Positions 51,013 through 63,622 of a stretch of DNA of 64,000 nucleotides are shown piece by piece. Each line of letters opens with the position of its first letter. Position 1 is the stretch's first letter. Both the position numbers and the translations under genes were made by a program. The stretch is from Paramecium tetraurelia (Eukaryota > Ciliophora > Oligohymenophorea > Peniculida > Parameciidae): the NCBI RefSeq assembly GCF_000165425.1, contig NW_001799644.1, positions 5,215 through 69,214 on the forward strand, written 5' to 3'. The notes beneath the pieces are model-generated. The model was not told the origin of the DNA. It made no database searches and saw only the letters and a program-made list of their open reading frames with translations.

Positions 51013-52978
51013 ATGAAACAACCTTCTGCAGATATTCTTGAGATGGAACATGCAATTGGATATAGTGGAAGAGTAAAATTGAATATAAATATAAGATACC
51101 TCGAAGTGTGATCTTGCATCCAAATGGAGTGGAATTCATTTGTATTGCTGGAGCATCTTTAATAATAACTGATTTAAGAGATGCTCACAAATAATCATTT
51201 TTATAAGGACATGATGATTAAATCACATGTTTAGCAGTTTCAAACAAAGGTGAATTGGTTGCATCAGGATAGAAGGGAGACAACTCGGATGTTATTATTT
51301 GGGATTATCATAGAAAAATTCAAAAATATAGATTATCAGAACATGATTATGAAGTAGTATGCGTAGATTTTAGTCATGATGATAGACTGCTCTTCTCATC
51401 AGGCAACCCAATGGATAAAAGAATATTCATTTGGGATTGCTAAACAGGATATATAGTAGGTTCAGTCAATCATACTCCTGAGCCAACAACAATAGCAAGG
51501 TGGGGTGGATTTGCTAAAGATATTAAAGGTAGAGATACACCAAAATATCAATTTGCAACATCTGGAAATAAATAAATATGCTTATGGAAATTGGACCCTA
51601 AATTAGGAGTGTTTGAGAAAGAAGTAATTAATACAGGAAATTTGGTGAGAGATTACATTTGCATGGAATTTTCAAAAAATAGAGAAGAATATCTTTTGTT
51701 AGGTACAACATCAGGAGACTTCTGTGTATTCTAGATGAAAAACAAGTAATATAATTGCATTAATTATTATAATAGATTTTTCAGTCATTAAATTGTAGTT
51801 GCTGCTTTGGGAGTGATGTCAATAAGATTCGTTGATTTTACAAGGTTTATAGTTGGAGCAGGTAATGGTACTTTAGCAATGTATTAAATTACAGAAGATA
51901 ATAAAGTACAACATTATTATAATTTAGATAAATTAATTACATAAAACTGATTTAGGAGGAGCAGTTAATTCAATAACAGTAAGAGTAGATGGTTTAGAGA
52001 GTTTGATTTCAACAGATAGAGGGCTGATTTTTAGATTCAATACAAACAGCTTTTAGAAAGGATTACATAGTGAAAATCATACAGGATCAATATTGGATAT
52101 GAGTTATCCACCAGGAGTTTCTGATAGATTTGCATCAGCTTCTGAAGATGGAACCATCAGACTTTGGGACATTAGTGAATATTATGTAATTGCTAAATGT
52201 TAAGCAAATGTCAATGTTGTTCCTTTAAGTTTAGTTTATAGAGATGAAGTGTTATTAAGTGGATGGGCTGATGGTAAGATTAGGATGTTCAGATCTGATA
52301 ATGGTTAATAAATTTGGTAGATTGATAATGCTCATAAGACAGGAGTGACTACACTTTGCATCTCGAATAATTTGAAATTCTTCTGTAGTGGTGGAGGTGA
52401 AGGAGATGTTAGAGTTTGGGAAATGAGAACCAGAGAAATGGTATCACATTTGAAAGAACACACTCATAAAGTTACTAAAGTTAAATTGATTGCTAATGAA
52501 ACACAGTTATTGACTTCATCTCGTGATAGAGCATTGTTGCAATGGGATTTGAAGACTGAAAAAAGAATTAGTGCTCATATTCAAAGAATGGGTGGAATTA
52601 ATTCTTTTGACACTGTTCCTAATACTTCAGTTGTTTTTAGTACTGGATAAGATAGGAAAATCTTCACTTTGGGATCTTAATTAAAGTGAAGTCTAGAGAT
52701 AATTTGAAACGAGTGGGAATCCAAAAAAAGGTTAGAAATTTATTTTAATTTAAGGTGATGAATGTTATTCAATTTGTCTATCCCCTAATTTCAAATATGC
52801 AGTCACTGGAGGATCTAATTGTTCAGTCAAATTATGGGATCTATAAACTGGACAGTAAATCTCAGAAGGATTTGGACATTCTGGACCAGTCAACACTGTG
52901 TAATTTGCTCCAGATGGAAAATAAGTTATTTCAGGCGCATAAGATGGCGTTGTTATTGTTTGGAATGTGTTCTTATGA
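51013..52978 (+). CDS. CFAP52: Cilia- and flagella-associated protein 52 (WD40)
   Basis: CFAP52 (WDR16) is a double beta-propeller microtubule-inner protein of axonemal doublets. Family landmarks in order: IGYSGRIPRSVILHPNG, FLQGHDDQITCLAVS, VASGQ and VIIWDYHRK, then ASEDGTIRLWDIS, DGKIRMFRSDNGQ, FCSGGGEGDVRVWE and STGQDRKI, ending DGVVIVWNVFL. Introns: 51073-51095 (23 nt, AAG end, fixed by family similarity), a 30-nt intron near 51746-51775 and a 22-nt intron near 51908-51929. At about 52668 the frame must shift by one base, between KIFT and WDLNQSEV, with no intron available. All parts on both sides fit the family. Length is about 610-620 residues, as usual. It starts 41 bases after the Dicer-like stop. 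Confidence 0.9.
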
Positions 52979-53081
52979 CATAATATAAAAATATTATATA
53001 ATTCAATTCAAATTTATTTATACTAATAGACTCAAATAAACTGATTATCAAACCAAATATAAGTCAATTAATTAAATAAAA

Positions 53082-53670
53082 ATGCTTAAAAGACCTCCTG
53101 TCCCCAAATTTCATGAAGAATGCAATACTCCTAAAAGAAATTAGGATATGTACGAATTGATTTCCGATATCATTTTCAAGATGAATCTTAATGCAGAAGT
53201 AGAAAAAAAATCAATCTCCATCTTTAATGTTTTATCCATTCCAAATTCATATATGCATGCATAAGCCATTGTATATTATGCTATGAAAGAGTTACAATTA
53301 TAAATTGCCTGAAACTGATGAAAAACTGCAATACTTGGCTAAATGTATATAGTAACAACATTCAACCTTAATTACAACTCTATGCCAAAAACTCAAAATA
53401 GATTCAAAAGCTACTACAGTTTGTGTCACTCTCTTAAGGTAAATGTAACCTCTCATTTAAAAATTGCCAAAACCTGTTTAAAATGCAATAGTTGTAAAAA
53501 TAGCCACTGATATCATATATCTGAAATAAGGTGGTATCAATATCAATATAATTGCAAACTCTGCAAATATTACAACAGAACAATTAGATTCCAACATTAA
53601 CAGAATCAAACCATTTGCATTCTAAATCATTTAAGATTTGTTCAATTATTTCAATCATCATTCTATTTGA
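53082..53670 (+). CDS. Small hypothetical helical protein
   Basis: With one 19-nt intron ending in AAG (53271-53289) the frame is continuous for 189 residues, from ATG 53082 (MLKRPPVPKFHEECNTPKRN) to TGA 53668-53670. It is all-helical in appearance (ELISDIIFKMNLNAEVEKKS; QKLKIDSKATTVCVTLLRQM). The repeated helical pattern could be a cyclin-box-like fold as in TFIIB or cyclins, but no signature supports this. Without the intron the first part would stop at 53309, so either the intron or a frameshift is needed. Confidence 0.6.
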
Positions 53671-54451
53671 TTATATTTTTATGTTTATGTTTTCTAAATA
53701 TATCTCTTAAATGGAAGTATTAATTCTAATTCAGATACATGTGGATTATTCAGTTTTAATATTTACTGCTTCTCATTAAGATATTAAAATCATTAAAGAG
53801 TCTTTATATAATTATCAGTTCTAATTTAAAATATTTATAAAAACTGTTAAATAATTTAATTTTTATAAAATTATATTAATTTTATACAAAATCCATTCAA
53901 TTTCCTTTGTTATGTTAGTGATGCTATTACCTAATTTATTTAATATTCAATTAATTTCAAATTGAATATGCAGTAATTAAATTTATTGTAAATTATTTTA
54001 AGTATAAATTTTATGAATAGTATTGACACTTTACACAATTAAAAATTTAATATATTAATGAATCTTGATTTTGAGATTACGTTAATCAAGTTCGCAAGTG
54101 CAAACTTGAAAGTGTTATGTGAAACACATGCTTTTAATAATAGACTTAGTAAATTATTATAATTAAATTAATGTCGAAATATGTAAAAGTAATTAAATTA
54201 TTTTTTTTTAATTAAAATATATTAACAGTTTATTATTTTATTATTATAATGATTCTCGAAATTGTATTTAAATTATTTTATAAACATTCCCTTTTGTTAC
54301 TTTTTAAGTGATTTGAATTTATAAATATTTCTTTTAGGCAAATTCCACTGATCTTAGATGCAGAGGGTATGAGGTTTGTAAATTTCAAATTTAAAAATAA
54401 TATATTATTCAATATATATATCAATATTTTGCTCACTTATGCTTCAACAAA
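53671..54451. other. Intergenic between convergent genes; two small hairpins
   Basis: About 780 bases between convergent 3' ends, longer than most spacers here. All frames are broken. Two adjacent short inverted repeats stand out: CAAGTT/AACTTG at 54087-54092 and 54103-54108, and GTGTT/AACAC at 54112-54116 and 54123-54127. They lie in a locally GC-richer patch. They could be part of a small structured RNA or mean nothing. No tRNA or snoRNA signature was found. Confidence 0.4.
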
Positions 54452-55767
54452 TCAGAAGTATCCTGGATACATTTAAAATTATTGTTAAAATCCTAAGTTA
54501 ACTGGAAATTAATGATAATTTGGATATATCTGATTATTTGGAGCATAATTCATATATGCATTAGGGAAACTAAACATACCATATTAGTTTCCATAACATA
54601 TTTATTATGGTTAAATTTAAGGTACAGAGAAATGGTTATTTTACTGTTGAAATAAGTTTGTTGTTTGAACAATCTAGTTTGAAGATTCCTGACTTATTTT
54701 TGTTTTTTCAGTTAAAGAGACATCTAAAAAAATCAATAGACTATGTTACTTGTGGCACTGATTGCATTATCAAGAGAGAGAGGTTCTACTTTTGGTTTTT
54801 TCAAATTGGACCCTTCAGTATTCAATAGTGGAGTGTCTATTCTCTTTTAGGCTTCTTTCTTGGCCAAGAAGTCAGACATAAATTGTGTAACTGTCAAACT
54901 CAATTTTTAATCTGGGTTCTGTACGATAGCTTTGAGTAAAGATCTCTCTTCGTTTTCTTAGACCTGAATTTAATATAGAAAATTACATTAAATCGTTTCA
55001 AATTTCTAATGATTCCATTATATTAGTTTTTGATTTAATTTTCACTTCTCCCATTCATTTCACTCTGTATTTTAGACCATTTCTTACCATAATCTAAAAT
55101 CAATTGTATGAGTTTAATTTTTTCCTCTTTAGTCCAACTCGACCTAGAGATGCTTGGATTAAGAACGTTATTCCATCTCTCTCTTATTTATTTGGGGTAC
55201 CTCTAAGTTGAGGACAATTAGTTAAACATAATAGTTAGTTCTGTCCAATTATTTTTTGAATAGTGTTAACTAAAATATATAAAAATCTTACCTTGCAATA
55301 TCTGTCAAAATCTGATCTTCTTCTTTGGTCCAAGGGGAAATTTTTAGATTGGAATGAAGTAAGGATATCCATTTTAATTCAACCAATTACTTATCCACAC
55401 AGAGTATTTTCGATATATACTCCCAATCTCTGTCATTCTAACAATAAATAAAAACTATTACAGGAATTAAGTCAGATCTATTTTAAGACATTAAATATTT
55501 TGTCATGCTCCAGATAAGCAGAATTTTGTCTTGCTGATGCCATTTCTTCCTGTTCGAATCATTAGTCGATCTAATTATAGTAGGAAGATAACAATACTTT
55601 GAAAAAACTTCTTCATAGTATTATTTCATTTATTGGTCAGATGGAAATTGGCTGGCTCGAACTTTTACAAATTATTTAACTGTTTCTTCGTCAATGGGAT
55701 TTAAAATCTTGATTGACTCGATAAAATCAAACCATTCCTTGGGTAGTGAGTCTTTTATTTATATCAT
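54452..55767 (-). CDS. Myb-repeat DNA-binding protein, second copy
   Basis: ATG 55767 opens MIQIKDSLPKEWFDFIESIK. Myb-type repeats follow: LKISPWTKEEDQILTDIA, then IRERWNNVLNPSISRSSW, then TKEEKIKLIQLILDYGKKWS with recognition segment NGRSENQIKNQYNGIIRNL. The C-terminal region is Asn/Gln/Tyr-rich (NYAPNNQIYPNYHQFPVN) and ends QMYPGYF before TGA 54452-54454. Introns at 55270-55291 (22 nt, TAG) and 54964-54986 (23 nt, CAG) are well supported; one or more near 54600-54790 are unresolved. The architecture matches the gene at 44296-45945, so the two are probably paralogues. A sequence-specific regulator is likely. Confidence 0.82.
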
Positions 55768-56010
55768 AAAATTAAATATAATCAAGATTTGTAAAGATTA
55801 ATTGGTTTATAAATATTGGTCAACATCAATAAGATAATTTAAATCAATTTTTTAATTGATTGTGTACATATATATATTTATTAACATTGTTCTATTTTTA
55901 TCTTAATTATAGTCTGAGTTTATTATTAATGGATAAGTTTTTTCAAATTTCCTCTCACAATAACTTTCTTATTTTCCTTTTTTCAAATGTTCATGAAGAA
56001 AATTACATTA

Positions 56011-56475
56011 TCAAATTATAAAATTTATTTCTTGAGTAATATCAAACCCCTCCATTACTCCACTGTCTATCATAAAAAATAAACTATTCCATTAAATATT
56101 TGTAAATCCAAAACAATTCGCTCTCTCTCCTCTATGAATATTTTCATCAGTTTTTAATCCCGTCTCTGGTACTGTGCCCCTTTTCCCTCTCATTTTTCTT
56201 TCAAATTCCACCTTCAAAAGGCTAGTTGCTATCCCAATCACCTTATAACATACAATTCTTATCGATCCTAGACATACCCTGAAACTCTAGAAATTCAAGG
56301 AAATTTATTAACTTTATGTCAGACCTAAAGATGTTGACTAAAATTAAATTATCTACAATTTAAGGAAATAAACAATCAAAAATCTATCCAATTATAAGTC
56401 TTCCTACTCCCTTAATTCATGAATATTTTTCCAATTATTTAATTTTTTGTTGTAAAGAATTTATAATTATTCCAT
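56011..56475 (-). CDS. Low-confidence hypothetical ORF
   Basis: One frame is free of TGA for 154 codons from ATG 56475 (MEQLQILYNKKLNNWKNIHE) to TGA 56011-56013. The middle part is hydrophobic and irregular. The C-terminal part reads more like protein (GTVPETGLKTDENIHRGERA). No family is recognised. A run this long has a few percent chance of arising at random, so it may not be a gene. Confidence 0.3.
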
Positions 56476-57386
56476 GTACATGGTTCAGTATTTAAAACAA
56501 ATAACTATTTATTTATATATAATTGTGGCAGGATTTCCACAATTAAAGCAAAATCAGAGATTCTATGACATCATTGATGTTGTTTAACATTAAATGAAAT
56601 TTTATATTAAAATCCTAAAGAAATTTCAATATTTAAAATATTATTCGATAATTATAAAAAATGTTTATTTTCAAAAAGTCATTTTATATAGAATTAAAAA
56701 CTGAAATTTAATAGCTTTTCCTTATGTCCCATATGTTCAGTGATTTATAACAATGAGAATAAATTATCATTGCATAATTTTCTTCACTATCAATTTCTAT
56801 TATAAATTTTTTATATAAATTGTTTTAATAATATATGATTGTTAATTAATAAAACATTTAGACTATTTTTTTATTAATTTTATTTACAATAAAATTCAAT
56901 ATAAGCAGTACTAACTTCACTCCTTATTTTTAAAAGGAATCAGATAATTTCTTTTAGCAATTCGAATATTTAATTTTTTACAGTGAACATTACTCATTTT
57001 GTATTATTTAATTTGAGTATTACAAATTGATTCTTGTTTATAATATTATTAAATTGCTAAAAGAGGTTTAGAATTTAATTGTAATCAACATTTCCTTGTT
57101 GAAAATTTAGTTGGAAATCTCAAATCAAATAATGCCCAAATAATTTCTATCTGTAACAGCCTCTATAATTTTTAACGTTCTATTATGTTTTCATTTATTT
57201 TATAAAGTTGCTTATTTGAATAATAATAAGTTCACAGATCTCCATTTGAACCACAATTGTTAGTACTATGTTAATTTAGTATCTGATAAAAGTCAGAGTG
57301 ATTAGTTTATAATTTAATTATTCATAATATCAAGTACTAATATGTTATGATAATTTAATATATATTATTTCAAATATTTTCAACAC
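56476..57386. other. Intergenic, nothing recognised
   Basis: About 910 bases of very AT-rich DNA upstream of the weak ORF and downstream of SF3B1. Frames are short, and no repeat or RNA gene was seen. Confidence 0.45.
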
Positions 57387-60300
57387 TCATAATGTTAGAT
57401 TTAATTCGTATTTCTCATAAGAATTATACTGATCATTAGGAAAGGTTGGGTAGAATGCGACACAAGCATCAGAACTGCCAACATATATCATGTTATAAAT
57501 TCTCCAATATATCAATCTCACCTAATAATAGATATAATATTAATACCCTTCTTGCAGGATGATACAGGCCTTATAATGCATAAAGTAAAATATTGCCTGG
57601 TCCAAGACTGACTCTCATTCCTTCAATGGCTTCCATAACAGCATTAATAACATGAGGTGATGTTTCGAATATGTTTGGCCAAACATGATTCAATAAATGC
57701 ATAAGTTGTTCTTCGCATCCTAAGCATTGGACTCCAAGAGCTAAATGTTTAACAGCTGATGAGGCAGTTTATCTATGAACAAGATCTCTATCAGTCAAAG
57801 CATCAATTAATAATGGAATAACTGAATTAATATAAGAATACGCAGTTGGTCCTATGTATTCAAACATAAAAGATAATGACTTTAAAACACCATTTTACAC
57901 ATTTAATTCTCTAACTCTATACTCATTCATTAGAGCAGGTAAAACAGTAAAAGGACCGCATGTTTCTGCTACAATTGCAATAGCCACAGTAGTACAAACA
58001 CGAAGTTATCTTTCTTAAACTTTAAGATTATTTAAAAGAGTAGACAAAACATCTTAGGGTCCTATGGCTTTGGCAATATAACCAAAAGTATTGATAGTTG
58101 CTCTTCTAATCCCTTTTTTGTGAGCCTTCAATAAATCTAACAAATCAAAACATATTCTGATCCATTCTTTTGGAGAGACATGTTCTGGTCCTCGATCTGC
58201 AATTCTACCAACTAAATCAATGCAATTCTGCTTAAACCTTCTCATGTCTATTTTTTAAGATGGGTGTCAATCTTGGCAATAAATCTTTAATAGGAGGGGA
58301 CATCTTATTCATTCCTATTACATTGACTATAGCCTTCAATCCTCCTAAGATAGATCCTAGAACTTCTGGATATTCTTCACCTAGACATTCAAATAATAAC
58401 TAGCCTAATCTTCCTAATCTTGCTTCTTCTTAGCAATTCTTCATGCAAACTGCAATTTTACCAATCAAATCAGCTGCTTATTATCTAACTCTGGGTGATT
58501 TATTAGATAATCTCCATTATAAAACACCACCTAATTAACTGAAATAAGGCTTAGATCTACTGCCAAAAGCATTAATTATAGATCCAAATCCACTCAACAT
58601 TGTTTAGGTATCTTCACTTTGTTATTCATTAAATGCCCATAAGACTCCATCCATCAATCTGTTTTCCAATTTCGAATCGATATCTGATACTCCTAGTTAA
58701 TTTATAAACTTTTCTATAGTTTCCACAACCATCTTTCTAAATGATTCATTTTCATCTTTGAGATCTCCTACAATTCTTTCTAATATTTCAGCTGCTCCCA
58801 CTTTAGCAGCTATTTCACAGGTGGTTTCAACCATTTATCTGTAATTTCTTCTGTCTGTGGCTGTTCTTTTGCTCCAATAATATTTGAAGAATTCAGGCAT
58901 TATCTGATCTCTTACATAAACAGCCTCTATACCTGCACATTATATGCATTATTTTATTACCATTAATACAATCTTCTTCATTTCCTCTTCCTATATTTCA
59001 AATTAGTTTTTCAATATAGGAACGATTGCTTTAACATACTCTGTTGCATGTTCCACATCCATTAATGGAATGATGAATCCAATCGCTTTTAAAAATGCTG
59101 CTAATCCTTTACCCTTATGTGTTTTGATGCCCTCCCACAAAGGAATAAGCACATTATCAAATGCTTCAATACCATATGGAAAGGAGGCTTCCGCCAAAGC
59201 AGCTAATGCTAAAGCTGTAATAGTTTTTACTTTTTATTATTCATCTTTTAATCCATGTTGTATAATTTCAACTAGTGATTTCAGATGAGGCAGAATAGCA
59301 CATCCCATAAAGATACTGATTTATTGAACTATTTTAATACCAGTATGTCTTGCCTACCAACTCTTTCTACTCTAACAGACAGCCTTTAAAAATGGCAACA
59401 ATGCTGGAATACCCAAAGCCGAAGCCACAATAGCAAATGCTCTTGCAGTTGTGTTACGAACATAATCATCATTATGATCAATATCAGGTCTCATGGTAGT
59501 AATCATAGTAGCCAAACCAGCTGCCTTAGCTAAATTGGAAATGATCTCTCTAGCTTCAACTCTAGCATAGTAATCTTCATGAATTAACAATGGTTAGATA
59601 ACAACTAATATCTTATGTACATATGGCCTAACCAAATCATCCAATTTAAATAGGACTCTGTCAATTACTTTCACCAATAGATGTCTCTCTTGATCCTCTA
59701 AAGTTGGAGACATTAACAATGGTAAGATCTAATTGAATAATGGAGCAGGTCCAAATTCCCTGGCACTTTAAGTAATTTATCTTAAAGCTGACTTTCTCAT
59801 TTAAGGAGTTCCGTTCTTTATTTTCAAAAGCAAAGCCATAATCTTTCTCTCTTTTGCCTATTCTGGAGTTAATTCATCCTCATTGATTGGTTGTAACAAA
59901 GCTGAGAATAAATTATACTCTTCTGGCTTAATTGCTGGTAATTGACCTATAGTAGGATGAGAGGGAGTAGCTGAAACTTCAATACGAATAGATTCTGGTA
60001 TTTAATATTGCACTGGTGATTCAATACTATCTTTTGCATTAAGTAATTTCTTTAATGATGATCTCAATGGTTTATAATTCTCAGGTGCTCTTAATATCTA
60101 TTTTATTAATTTATCATTACCTCATAACCATCCTTTGGACCAGGTAAAATGCTGGTTAATTCCTCATCAGTCATATATTTATTTCTCTCTTCCATTTCTT
60201 TTTCCAATCTAAACTAGTATACTCTATCAGGAGTCATGTTTCCTAATTATCCAGGAGTCATTGGCGTCCTCATTACAGTTCCTGGTGTATGAGGTGTCAT

Positions 60301-60996
60301 TCCTCCTCCAAATCCATGATTGACCAGCCAAAGGTGTTCTTTCTCCCCATCTGGCTTTTATATACGAACGGTTAGGAGTGGGAGTTTCTCCGTATTTATA
60401 TGGGGTATCTCCAATTTCCATATGTCCAGGAGTAGGCGTTTCTCCAAATACTGTTCCTGCTCGACCTGGAGTAGCTTATAATTTATTTGTATTATCCCAT
60501 CTGGATGCTCTTGCAGATGATTATGGACCATCTAAATATTAATGAACTATTTAAAAATACCTCTTGATGGGGTTTCCCATTTTTAAGGCTTTTTAGAAAC
60601 ATCTTTGCTTTCTTATTCCCATTCTGATCTTTCCTATTTAATTTATTAAGCAACATTTTATTCCACCTTCACTTGTTGTTTGACCAATTTTTTTTCCTCC
60701 TTATTTAATGTCTCTGTCTTTTTAATTTTATTTTCAATTTCAGATCTGGAATTCTCCAAGTCCTATTAGATCATGATTTCTGCGTATGTTCTCCCATTCT
60801 CACCTCCTTAATCATTGAACACATCTTTTCTTTCTGGACTCAACTAGCGGTTCTTTTGCTTGTACTTGAACTTTTCTTCAACTTTGTCTAAATTTTACTT
60901 TCTTGTTTAATTGTCCTCGCCAATTTATGCAGCTTCTTCCAAAATTTGTTTTGGTGCCGTATACGCAAATCGTTATTTGCCCTGCTCTTCAGTCAT
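57387..60996 (-). CDS. SF3B1: Splicing factor 3B subunit 1 (SF3B1/SF3b155)
   Basis: The HEAT-repeat scaffold of the U2 snRNP SF3b complex, which grips the branch-site helix. The N-terminal region from ATG 60996 ([19 protein letters not shown]) is charged and disordered, with threonine-proline motifs ([23 protein letters not shown]). It also has tryptophan ligand motifs of the U2AF-homology type ([16 protein letters not shown]). HEAT repeats fill 57.4-60.1 kb, for example [40 protein letters not shown] and [17 protein letters not shown]. The C-terminus [16 protein letters not shown]...[10 protein letters not shown] matches the family's last repeat and tail. The stop is 57387-57389. Total length is about 1,180 residues against 1,304 in human; the difference lies in the N-terminal region. 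Short introns exist (one near 57511-57540, another near 60540) but were not all placed. Confidence 0.92.
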
Positions 60997-61155
60997 TTAA
61001 TTTAAATAATAAATAAAGATTTTATATTAATGTGTATATATAATATATTATTATTATTGGAAGAGCCTTAAAAAGAAATAGATTATCTATGACTCTACAC
61101 AAATCTAAATAATAACATTAAATGAATTTATAAATAACAATTAAATTTAATAGAT
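60997..61155. promoter_or_regulatory. Divergent upstream region
   Basis: The 159 bases between the start codons of SF3B1 (minus) and the B-box/WD40 gene (plus) must contain both promoters. The stretch is nearly pure A/T with TATA-like runs near 61030. No specific motif is claimed. Confidence 0.45.
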
Positions 61156-62670
61156 ATGTAAAGCATAGTATAATTGGACTGTTTGAAGCATAATAACCAA
61201 TAGATCTGCATGTTAGACATTGGAAAATCCACTCTAAATGGATCTAGAACCCTTTGCTAATCCTGTTTCAACAATTTGAGCCAAAAAGAGAATGTGATAT
61301 TTCTTGCCTCTTTTTATGAAAAGTTGAATTAGCATAAAGATAAGGAACATCGTTGGATAGAGGACAAGAAATAAGAGCTCCATAAAAAGTTGTCACCTTT
61401 GATCAAGCACCTTCAAGAAGCTCAGAATAGGCTAATTAAAATTTTAGAATTTGCTTAGACCGAATTTTAGTAGTTTTAATCGATTATAGAATAGAGTTTG
61501 AACAATATGCAAGTGAAATTAGCGGCATTGGGGTAAAATCCAACAATTTCACAACTCGAAGAACTAGCCGAGAGAATTGGCAAAGGAGATCGACTTATTC
61601 CTTTTGATTTCTCAGCTGAATGCGAGAAAATGTTAACTAATAGATAATAAAATTCTTTAGGTGAACAATCTAGAAGGTTACAGGAACTATTCAAAGAAAT
61701 CAAAAATATATTCTCTTATCTAGAAAATAAAAATATCAATGAGTTTGTTTTGGCTTATGAGAGCTAGGTTGACAAATTATGCTAATCTATTGGAGTAAAC
61801 TACTAGGATAGAACAGTAGCAATTTCTGAAGACAAAGATATTTCTCTCTGGAATCTTGATAATTATGCGTTTGATAAAATAGATTATTTGAAGGGACATC
61901 TCGAAAAAGTCACTTGTATTTAATTTAGTTAACAATAAAATTGGTTTGTTTCTGGTTCAGATGATCAAACATTAAAAATTTGGAAAATGAATAAAGATCT
62001 TTGGTGTTGCACTCAAACTCTGGATGGACATCAAAATTATATTAGTGATATTAAAATTAGTAATGACGAGAATACTCTTATATCATCTAGTTTTGATTTT
62101 AAGATCAAAATTTGGTAATAGAAAGATCAAAAGATTTGGTTCTGTTCTTAAACCCTTGATAATCATAAAAACTATGTTTATTATTTGTCCATAAATGGAT
62201 CTAATACACTTTTTGCTTCATCTTCTTGGGATTTCACTTTAAAAATTTGGTAGTTAAAAAGTAGAAAATGGGAATAGTATAGAACAATTGAGAAGAGATA
62301 AAATGAATGGATTAAACGAATCTGTTTTTTAAATGATACTTAAATAGCTTGTTAGATTGTTGGATAACCAAAAATTGTAATAATGTAAGTCATTGGGAAT
62401 AATGAGATATCATAATTGCAAGAAATTCCATTAACTGAAAATGATGATGAGTACTCGTATAATCCAATGATTTATTTTTAGAAGAAGAAGCTTATAATTT
62501 TGAAGAACAACAAAAGCACACTAATACTCTAAGAAAAAAATAATGGATTATTTTAATTGATTCATACTATTAAAGGAAATCATCAAAGTCCAACTATAAT
62601 TACAACTGGAAAGAGTTTAATAATGTTTGAGAAGGATAAAAAAAAGTTGTAATTATTCAAGACCTATTGA
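61156..62670 (+). CDS. B-box-like zinc motif plus WD40 repeat protein
   Basis: A single uninterrupted frame of 504 residues. The N-terminus has a B-box-like Cys/His pattern (CLKHNN, IC, TLCQSC). A coiled coil follows (HKKLSPLIKHLQEAQNRLIK). From about residue 215 come WD40 repeats: DISLWNLDN, KGHLEKVTCIQFS, GSDDQTLKIWKMN, DGHQNYISDIKISNDENT and SSWDFTLKIWQLK. At most five or six blades are obvious; the last repeats have decayed. The layout is that of a multigene ciliate family with a TRIM-like zinc module and a propeller. A scaffold or ubiquitin-related role is inference only. ATG 61156 is preferred over 61210 because it includes the Cys/His motif. Confidence 0.85.
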
Positions 62671-62748
62671 GATTGATAATGAGTTTAATCTATTAGATCT
62701 GATTATATATAAATTTTATTATTGAATTCTTTATATTATTGATCATAA

Positions 62749-63622
62749 TCAATTAAGCAATTCATGCTCTAAGGCTTATCTATCCCACCATCCTTCAGAG
62801 TCAAAAGTGAGATATTCTCCAGTCGATTTGTCCTTGAAGATTAGATTTCTATCCAATTTGTGGTAATGGAGATTCCAAAAGTAATTCTCTAATTTTGTAT
62901 TATCAATGAAGATTACCTTTTATTTCTTGCTCTGAAAAATCAACATGCTCTAAATCAGATATTTAATGCAATTTGGTGATCAATTATCCAAAAGCACCTA
63001 CTTTTTGAACTGCAATCTAATGTGTATGAGGCAATAAATCCATTCTGATGACTGTTCTTCTAGTAAGTTCATAGAAGTAGGCCTAAGATTTATAAATAGT
63101 TAGTACGTTGAATCCAACAGTGTAGCCAAATAGGGCAACCAAAGCATAATAGAGGGGATATTTAGTAGTTAAGAAGAAGATTCCTCCCACGATTTCTAAG
63201 GATCTACCATATCTGAAGGGTTTTCCGAATCTGTATGAGGTGTATATATTGATGCCGTTCTCGTGAAGCTAAAGGGATGGAATGGATGCATTACCTTAGG
63301 TGGGAAATAGACATCGGAAACAGCTTCAGCTTAGACACTTGAGAATGAAGTTGCAATATATTTGACGATAGTTGAATTGTAGAGGCTAGTTAAGTAATTG
63401 AATAAGGCAATACGGTGTGATTTTGGGTAACCAAGTGTAAGTAGCAAAAAATCTCTCTTTTGCTTCTGGATGCATGTTAATGAAAACTCTATATTTATCA
63501 ATGTCGACTTTAGTCATTAAATCTGGTCTGTTTGGTTGGTGATGACTGGCTTTGAGGTGATGATCGCTTGCTCTGAATTTACTCAGATTCACCAAAGATC
63601 GAACTCCATTAAACTTTTACAT
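62749..63622 (-). CDS. Small two-helix membrane protein, TMEM70/186/223-like
   Basis: Three introns (63386-63413, 63269-63294, 62889-62916; 28, 26, 28 nt) leave 263 residues from ATG 63622 (MQKFNGVRSLVNLSKFRASD) to TGA 62749-62751. A basic N-terminus could be a mitochondrial targeting sequence. Around residues 135-165 lie two hydrophobic helices separated by a short loop (LEIVGGIFFLTTKYPLYYAL, then LFGYTVGFNVLTIY). A soluble C-terminal half follows (RMDLLPHTHQIAVQKVGAFG; STGEYLTFDSEGWWDR). The helix hairpin with conserved-looking flanks resembles the TMEM70/TMEM186/TMEM223 group of mitochondrial assembly proteins, but the similarity was judged by eye. Any short membrane protein with a hairpin is an alternative. 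Confidence 0.7.
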
